The notes under the pieces: model-generated | Seen by the model: the letters and a program-made list of their open reading frames with translations, nothing else | Databases searched by the model: none | What the model was told of the DNA's origin: nothing | Assembly (NCBI RefSeq): GCF_018860425.1 | Contig: NZ_JAHKPI010000008.1 | Coordinates: 124,001-188,000 of the forward strand | DNA from: Marinobacter sp. F3R08 | GTDB taxonomy: Bacteria > Pseudomonadota > Gammaproteobacteria > Pseudomonadales > Oleiphilaceae | DNA length: 64,000 bases | Reading direction: 5' to 3' | Shown here: positions 58,901-64,000 of the stretch, one piece after another | Layout of the letters: each line of letters begins with the position of its first letter | Numbering within the stretch: position 1 is the first letter of the stretch | Translations under genes and position numbers: made by a program

Positions 58901-60664
58901 ATGGACAGAGGCCTCTACCAACATAAAACCGAAAACCTTGCCAGCAGGCTCTCAGGCCGCCTTTCGATTGCCGCCGTTCTGGCCTTGATCCTGGGCGCCG
59001 GCCCCGCCTTTGGGCAGGCCATCCTTGAAGGCGAGCGGTTCCACCCGGTTACTGCGACCCAGGGCATGGTTGCCACCAGCCACACCCTCGCTACCGAGGT
59101 TGCCCTGGACGTATTGAAATCCGGCGGCAATGCTGTGGATGCAGCGGTGACGGCCGGTTTCGCCCTGGCGGTCACCCAGCCACGGTCCGGGAATATCGGC
59201 GGCGGTGGTTTCATGCTGATCTCCAAAGGCGACGGCTCAGAGCCTGAAGCCATCGATTATCGGGAAAAAGCGCCCGCCGCCGCGACGGAAACCATGTATC
59301 AGGACGAATCCGGAAATGTGGTTAAAAACCGCAGCCGCTTTACCCACCTGGCCGCAGGGGTGCCCGGAACGGTCGCAGGTCTGGCTCTGGCACTCGAACG
59401 CCATGGCACCATTTCATTGACACAGGCACTGGCCCCGGCCATCACACTTGCAAAAGACGGCTTCGTCGTGCCCCAGCGCTTTACCGAGGGCCTTGAGCAG
59501 GCAAGGAGCAGGCTTGAGCGCTGGCCGGCTTCCCGCAGTACCTTTTATAAAGAAGATGGCAGCGCCTGGCAGCCTGGTGAGCGCTTTCGTCAACCAGAAC
59601 TGGCCGCCACGCTCCAGCGCATTGCCGATCAGGGTGTCAAAGGCTTTTACGAAGGCAAAACCGCCGAGTTGATCACCAGCGAGATGGAGCGCCATGATGG
59701 CCTGATCACACTGCAGGATCTGAAAGACTATAGCCCGGTGGTCCGGGCTCCGGTTCACGGCAACTATCGCGGGTACGATATTTTCTCCATGTCACCACCC
59801 TCCTCCGGTGGCACCCATATTGTCCAGATCCTGAATATACTCGAAGGCTTCCCCATGGCCGATTTCGGCCACAACTCCGCCGATGCGATCCATCATATGG
59901 CCGAAGCCATGAAGCTGGCCTATGCCGACCGTTCGAAATACCTGGGCGACACAGATTATGTCGACGTACCGCTGAAAGGGCTGACCAGTAAAGGTTACGC
60001 GGAGGAACTTCGCAAAGGCATTGATCCGAACCAGGCACGGCCCGCCAGTGACATCAATCCGGGCCAGCCAGCTGCCTGGGAAAGTCCGGAAACCACTCAC
60101 TTTTCCGTGGTGGATAAATGGGGTAATGCGGTATCGAACACCTACACCATCAATTTCAGTTACGGGTCTGGCATCACCGTGGAAGGAGCCGGCTTTCTGC
60201 TCAATAACGAAATGGATGATTTCAGTGCCAAGCCCGGCGTGCCCAACGCCTACGGCCTGATTGGCGGCGAAGCCAACAAGGTTGAGCCCGGCAAACGCAT
60301 GCTGAGCTCCATGTCACCGACCATTGTGAAGAGAAATGGCAGGAACGTGCTCGTCACTGGCAGCCCGGGTGGCTCCAGAATCATTACCACCACCTTGCAG
60401 GTGATCCTCAATGTGATTGATCATGGCATGAACATCCAGACCGCGGTCAGTGCACCCCGCATGCACCATCAGTGGCTGCCGGATGAAATCCGTATCGAAC
60501 AGGGTATCAGCCCCGACACAATCCGGTTGCTGGAAGAGCGGGGGCACACCGTGGTTGGCAAATCTGCCATGGGCGCCATTCAGAGCATTATGGTTGGCGA
60601 GGACGGCGTGCTGTACGGGGGTGCTGACCCCAGACGGAGCACGTCGTCAGCAATGGGCTATTAA
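58901..60664 (+). CDS. ggt: Gamma-glutamyltranspeptidase
   Basis: 587 residues with a signal peptide ending near PAFGQA, so periplasmic. GGT hydrolyses or transfers the gamma-glutamyl group of glutathione. The precursor cuts itself before the nucleophile threonine, here Thr398 in SPETTHFSVVDKWGNAV. Other blocks: SGGNAVDAAVTAGFALAV, PRSGNIGGGGFML, FSMSPPSSGGTH, and the oxyanion SSMSPTIV with GSPGGSRIITT. The residue before the cut is Glu instead of the Gln of the E. coli enzyme. Confidence 0.96.
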   Translation: MDRGLYQHKTENLASRLSGRLSIAAVLALILGAGPAFGQAILEGERFHPVTATQGMVATSHTLATEVALDVLKSGGNAVDAAVTAGFALAVTQPRSGNIGGGGFMLISKGDGSEPEAIDYREKAPAAATETMYQDESGNVVKNRSRFTHLAAGVPGTVAGLALALERHGTISLTQALAPAITLAKDGFVVPQRFTEGLEQARSRLERWPASRSTFYKEDGSAWQPGERFRQPELAATLQRIADQGVKGFYEGKTAELITSEMERHDGLITLQDLKDYSPVVRAPVHGNYRGYDIFSMSPPSSGGTHIVQILNILEGFPMADFGHNSADAIHHMAEAMKLAYADRSKYLGDTDYVDVPLKGLTSKGYAEELRKGIDPNQARPASDINPGQPAAWESPETTHFSVVDKWGNAVSNTYTINFSYGSGITVEGAGFLLNNEMDDFSAKPGVPNAYGLIGGEANKVEPGKRMLSSMSPTIVKRNGRNVLVTGSPGGSRIITTTLQVILNVIDHGMNIQTAVSAPRMHHQWLPDEIRIEQGISPDTIRLLEERGHTVVGKSAMGAIQSIMVGEDGVLYGGADPRRSTSSAMGY

Positions 60665-60706
60665 GGCACGCAATTGACCAGGATCACTGACCTGACCGGA
60701 GGCATT

Positions 60707-60955
60707 ATGTATCTTTCTGTACAACTGAGTTGTTACCCCCTGAAAGAGGAATACAAGCAGCCAATCAAGGACCTTATCGCCCGGCTGGAGCAATCTGGCC
60801 TGGAAGTCTATCCGGGACGCATGAGCACGGAAATTTTTGGCGACTATGATGAGGTTATGAAGGTTCTCTCGGACACCATGAAATGGTCGTTCGAGACCTA
60901 CGGAAAATCCGTCTTCGTGGCAAAGATCATGGAGGGCGACCGGAGACCTAGATGA
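60707..60955 (+). CDS. YkoF-like small thiamine-binding-fold protein
   Basis: 82 residues from the ATG at 60707, which has GGAGG five bases upstream. It has the ferredoxin-like pattern of YkoF/MTH1187 proteins: [18 protein letters not shown], a helix, [21 protein letters not shown], then a second helix and strand. YkoF binds thiamine or its HMP part; whether this one does is not shown. Its stop overlaps the ftsH-like start by four bases, so the two are translated together. Confidence 0.8.
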   Translation: MYLSVQLSCYPLKEEYKQPIKDLIARLEQSGLEVYPGRMSTEIFGDYDEVMKVLSDTMKWSFETYGKSVFVAKIMEGDRRPR

Positions 60956-62865
60956 CAGCACCGAGTGGGCCAGACAATCAACCTCAGAAGCCGGAGCAGA
61001 CACCACAACCGGCCATTCCGAACCAGTTCGCGTTCCTGTGGCTCAGCGCCGCCATTTTTCTGATGGTGCTGTGGCTGCAGGAAAGCGGACAGCCCCGAAT
61101 GCAGGATCTGGCCTATTCTGAATTCAAAACAGCGGTCATGAATGAGCAGGTCGCGGAAGTTACCCTGAAGGAAGAGGCGATTACCGGCCTGTTCACCGAT
61201 AGTGGTACGTCGGCCTTCAGTTCGGACACGGTTAATCAGAGCGGTAAAACCAGCTTCCAGACCATACGCCCGCCCATGGAAGACCCTTCACTGCTGAACC
61301 TGCTGGAAGAACACGACGTCATAATCCGGGCCACCCCGTCAGGACTCCCCTGGTGGCAGGAGTTGATACAGGGCTTCCTGCCCTGGATTCTGATACTGGC
61401 ATTGATGTTCTGGTTCTGGGGTGCAGCCCAGAAACGGATGACCCAGGGTGGCGGGCCTTTTGATTTCAGCCGCTCGAAAGCCCGAAAGGCCCGCAAGGAA
61501 ACCTCTACGACCACGCTGGATGATGTAGCCGGGATCGAATCCGCGAAGCGTGAAATTGCCGAAATCATCGATTTCCTGAAATCCCCGGAAAAATACCAGG
61601 GCTTGGGCGCCGTCATGCCCAAAGGCGTGCTGTTGGTCGGCCCGCCAGGCACCGGCAAAACCCTGCTTGCACGGGCCATCGCTGGCGAGGCTGAAGTGCC
61701 CTTCTACAGCATCAGCGCCTCGGAATTCATCGAGATGTTCGTGGGCGTTGGTGCCGCCCGGGTCCGGGATATGTTCAAGGAGGCCCGCAAAGACGCACCG
61801 GCGTTGATCTTCATCGACGAACTGGATGCCATTGGCCGATCCCGGGGTGCGGGACTTGGTGGTGGCCATGATGAACGGGAACAGACCCTGAACCAGATAC
61901 TCACCGAAATGGACGGTTTCGAGGCCCATGAGAATGTGCTCGTGCTGGCTGCCACCAACCGGCCGGATGTGCTCGACAGCGCCCTGCTCCGCCCTGGACG
62001 CTTCGACCGCAAGATCACCCTCGATCGGCCCCACAAAGAAGCTCGCACCGCGATTCTTGAAGTTCACGTGCGCAAGGTGCCACTAGCCAGTGATGTTGAC
62101 CTTGAACAACTGGCAGCTCGCACCATCGGTTTTTCAGGGGCGGATCTGAAGAACCTGGTGAATGAAGCGGCACTCACCGCAGCCCGCGAAAACCTGCATG
62201 AAGTAAATGCCCATTGCTTTGAGCTGGCCCGGGACAGAATTATCCTCGGTGAAGAGCGGGACACCAAACTCACCCCGCAGGAACGCGAAGCCGTCGCCTA
62301 CCACGAATGCGGCCACGCCATCATGGCCTACTACATGCCTAACGCAGACCCCCTTACCAAACTGACCATCATTCCTCACGGCATGGCGATGGGAGTCACG
62401 GAACAAACGCCCAGAGAAGATCACTACACCTTCACGGAGAGCTACCTGAAGGATCGTATCAAGGTGATGCTTGGCGGCCGCTGTTCAGAAAAGCTGATCT
62501 ATGGCGAAGTCAGCACCGGCGCCCAGAATGATCTCAAGGAAGCCACCGCGCTTATTCGCAAGATGATCGGTCAATGGGGCATGAGTGAAAAGATAGGCCC
62601 CCTCGGCCTCAGCATCGGAGAAGATCATGTATTCCTTGGCCGGGAGATGGGCATGCCACGGGAATTCAGCGAGAAGATGGCAGAGATGATCGACGGGGAA
62701 ATCCAGTCCCAGCTTCTGGCTTTGGAGAAAACGACTCTGGATTTCCTGACTGAGCACCGGAACCAACTGAAGGCGCTGGCCAAAGCCGTATTGAAGCACG
62801 AGACACTGTCTGCCGAAGATGTCGAAGACATATTGCGCAAGCAAGACCCTCGCAAAATAGCCTGA
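60952..62865 (+). CDS. FtsH-family ATP-dependent zinc metalloprotease, probable second copy
   Basis: 637 residues. Two N-terminal membrane helices (about 26-42 and 142-160) around a periplasmic domain. The AAA domain has Walker A GPPGTGKT (230-237), the pore segment [16 protein letters not shown], Walker [13 protein letters not shown] and the second region of homology [20 protein letters not shown]. The protease site is HECGH (451-455). All active-site parts are intact. It is not in the usual rlmE-ftsH-folP setting and begins with an unusual Pro/Gln-rich 20-residue cytoplasmic tail, so it is probably a paralogue of the housekeeping FtsH. Confidence 0.93.
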   Translation: MTAPSGPDNQPQKPEQTPQPAIPNQFAFLWLSAAIFLMVLWLQESGQPRMQDLAYSEFKTAVMNEQVAEVTLKEEAITGLFTDSGTSAFSSDTVNQSGKTSFQTIRPPMEDPSLLNLLEEHDVIIRATPSGLPWWQELIQGFLPWILILALMFWFWGAAQKRMTQGGGPFDFSRSKARKARKETSTTTLDDVAGIESAKREIAEIIDFLKSPEKYQGLGAVMPKGVLLVGPPGTGKTLLARAIAGEAEVPFYSISASEFIEMFVGVGAARVRDMFKEARKDAPALIFIDELDAIGRSRGAGLGGGHDEREQTLNQILTEMDGFEAHENVLVLAATNRPDVLDSALLRPGRFDRKITLDRPHKEARTAILEVHVRKVPLASDVDLEQLAARTIGFSGADLKNLVNEAALTAARENLHEVNAHCFELARDRIILGEERDTKLTPQEREAVAYHECGHAIMAYYMPNADPLTKLTIIPHGMAMGVTEQTPREDHYTFTESYLKDRIKVMLGGRCSEKLIYGEVSTGAQNDLKEATALIRKMIGQWGMSEKIGPLGLSIGEDHVFLGREMGMPREFSEKMAEMIDGEIQSQLLALEKTTLDFLTEHRNQLKALAKAVLKHETLSAEDVEDILRKQDPRKIA

Positions 62866-62878
62866 TTGCCCCCTCCTG

Positions 62879-64000
62879 TCAGCGCAAAGGCTCGCGGCTT
62901 CGATCGGGCATGACCATCAGCGCCAGCACCGCAATAAACGCAGTAACCGCAAGGTATATAGCCGGTGCGGTTGCCTCACCGGTAGTTGCAATCAGAGAGG
63001 CGGCCACCACTGGCGTCAGCCCGCCAAATACACCCAGACCCAGGTTGAACGCTATGGAATAACCGGATAAGCGATCACTCTCGGGAAACAGCTCTACGAA
63101 AAGAGCTGGCGCAGAGCCCAGGGGAACCGCCAGCAGCAGAAACACGAGTGTATGCGCTGCAATCACAACAGTCAGAGCGCCCCCTGAGCTGAGCATCCAG
63201 GCGTGGAGCGGCCAGGCAACAATGGCGAGCAGTAGCAGCGACAGTGCTATCCAGCTCCTGCGACGGAGCCAGCGATCACCAATAACGGCAAACAGCGGCA
63301 TCGCCGGAATCACAAGCACCATCATGCCGGTGTTGATCAGCAAAGCGGTGCCGCGGGAAAGGAGTTCCTGAGCTGAGAGCCATTCAGGCAGATAAACGAA
63401 AACAATGTAGTAGCAGGTGCCATAGCTTGAGGCGAACGCCAGAGCCAGCATAGTTTCCCGGCGATTGGTGGTGAATGCCTGCAGTAACGGCGATGTTTGG
63501 TCGCGATTCTCGTGATGTTGGGTAAAACGCTCGGAATTATGGAGGTTGCGTCGGATAGCAATGGCCGCAATACCCAGAATCGCCCCGCCGAGAAACGGCA
63601 GTCGCCAGCCCCATTCCCCCAGCGCTTGCTGGTCAAAAAGATTGGTCACCAGTGCGGCCGCGGCGACCCCGAGCAAAGATCCCGTCATGGAGCCTATATT
63701 GGCCCAACTCCCCGTTAAACCCCGCCGACCCTCCGGTGCCGTTTCGACCAGATAGGTTGCAGAGGAGGAAAACTCGCCCCCAACCGAAAGGCCCTGGAGC
63801 AGCCTGATCAGAACCAGTAAAACCGGCGCAAGCAAGCCCGCCTGCTCAAAAGACGGCAGCATTCCGAGCAACAAGGTGGGCAAAGCCATCAACATGACCG
63901 AGATCTGCATGGTGCGTGCCCGCCCATACCGATCCCCGAACCAGCCAAAAAAGACTGCGCCAAGCGGACGCATGATAAACCCGGCAGCAAAGATACCGTA
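62879..64000 (-). CDS. MFS transporter, metabolite:H+ symporter type (5' end beyond the window)
   Basis: The frame is open to the right edge; 373 residues are present. Just before the in-frame ATG at 63973 the translation reads YGIFAAGFI, which continues into MRPLGAVFFGWFGDRYGRAR, the normal second-helix and loop signature of this family, so about 60-80 N-terminal residues are missing. Further marks: RLLQGLSVGGEFSSSATYLVE and about nine more membrane helices. The family imports organic acids or osmolytes such as proline and betaine; the substrate is not evident. It is convergent with the ftsH-like gene. Confidence 0.9.
   Translation of the reverse strand, partial: YGIFAAGFIMRPLGAVFFGWFGDRYGRARTMQISVMLMALPTLLLGMLPSFEQAGLLAPVLLVLIRLLQGLSVGGEFSSSATYLVETAPEGRRGLTGSWANIGSMTGSLLGVAAAALVTNLFDQQALGEWGWRLPFLGGAILGIAAIAIRRNLHNSERFTQHHENRDQTSPLLQAFTTNRRETMLALAFASSYGTCYYIVFVYLPEWLSAQELLSRGTALLINTGMMVLVIPAMPLFAVIGDRWLRRRSWIALSLLLLAIVAWPLHAWMLSSGGALTVVIAAHTLVFLLLAVPLGSAPALFVELFPESDRLSGYSIAFNLGLGVFGGLTPVVAASLIATTGEATAPAIYLAVTAFIAVLALMVMPDRSREPLR

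Overview
The window looks like chromosomal DNA of a marine gammaproteobacterium, most likely Marinobacter or a close relative. The basis is gene content and order: a fused tyrA-aroA, the serC-pheA-hisC-tyrA/aroA-cmk-rpsA-ihfB-lapA-lapB-pyrF block, tesA divergent from an ybbA-ybbP-type ABC pair, rmf, rlmKL, and moderately high GC throughout. The genus is an inference from protein resemblance. No insertion sequence, prophage, integrase or CRISPR array was seen.

Layout. 1-4550: a very large protein of unknown function with an OmpA-like C-terminal domain, open at the left edge. 4.7-7.7 kb: a YgeA-type racemase homologue lacking one catalytic cysteine, and an OsmC-YcaO fusion. 7.7-11.95 kb: an accessory cluster with an exported Ala-rich protein, an outer-membrane beta-barrel, a subtilisin-like protease, and an ECF sigma/anti-sigma pair. 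Three of its transcription units start with the same promoter pattern, GGAAT-N16-CGTC/T. 12-16.4 kb: a two-module dehydrogenase whose C-terminal half resembles cyanobacterial long-chain acyl-ACP reductase, class I aldolase, a remnant of a metallo-beta-lactamase-fold gene, and dusC. 16.5-23 kb: katG, DUF2835, htpG, two overlapping hotdog thioesterases and a DUF599 membrane protein. 23.2-32.2 kb: an M48/TPR lipoprotein protease, an SCP2-like protein overlapping an iron alcohol dehydrogenase, a solute-binding protein, the ABC pair, tesA and a YheT hydrolase. 32.2-44.2 kb: two identical tRNA-Asn genes with matching promoters, and between them apeB, a degenerate exonuclease-like protein, a barrel protein, rlmKL, rmf, pyrD, a cation efflux protein, uvrB and an aminotransferase. 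44.3-57.8 kb: one long leftward block from gyrA and serC through aromatic and histidine biosynthesis, cmk, rpsA, ihfB and lapAB to pyrF. 57.9-64 kb: purU, ggt, a YkoF-like protein overlapping an ftsH paralogue, and an MFS transporter cut by the right edge.

Most of the window is housekeeping. The best candidate for an undescribed system is the 7.7-11.95 kb cluster, where promoter sequence, gene order and protein types all point to one self-regulated envelope or stress regulon. The acyl-ACP-reductase-like protein and the 1509-residue OmpA-domain protein are the next most interesting.
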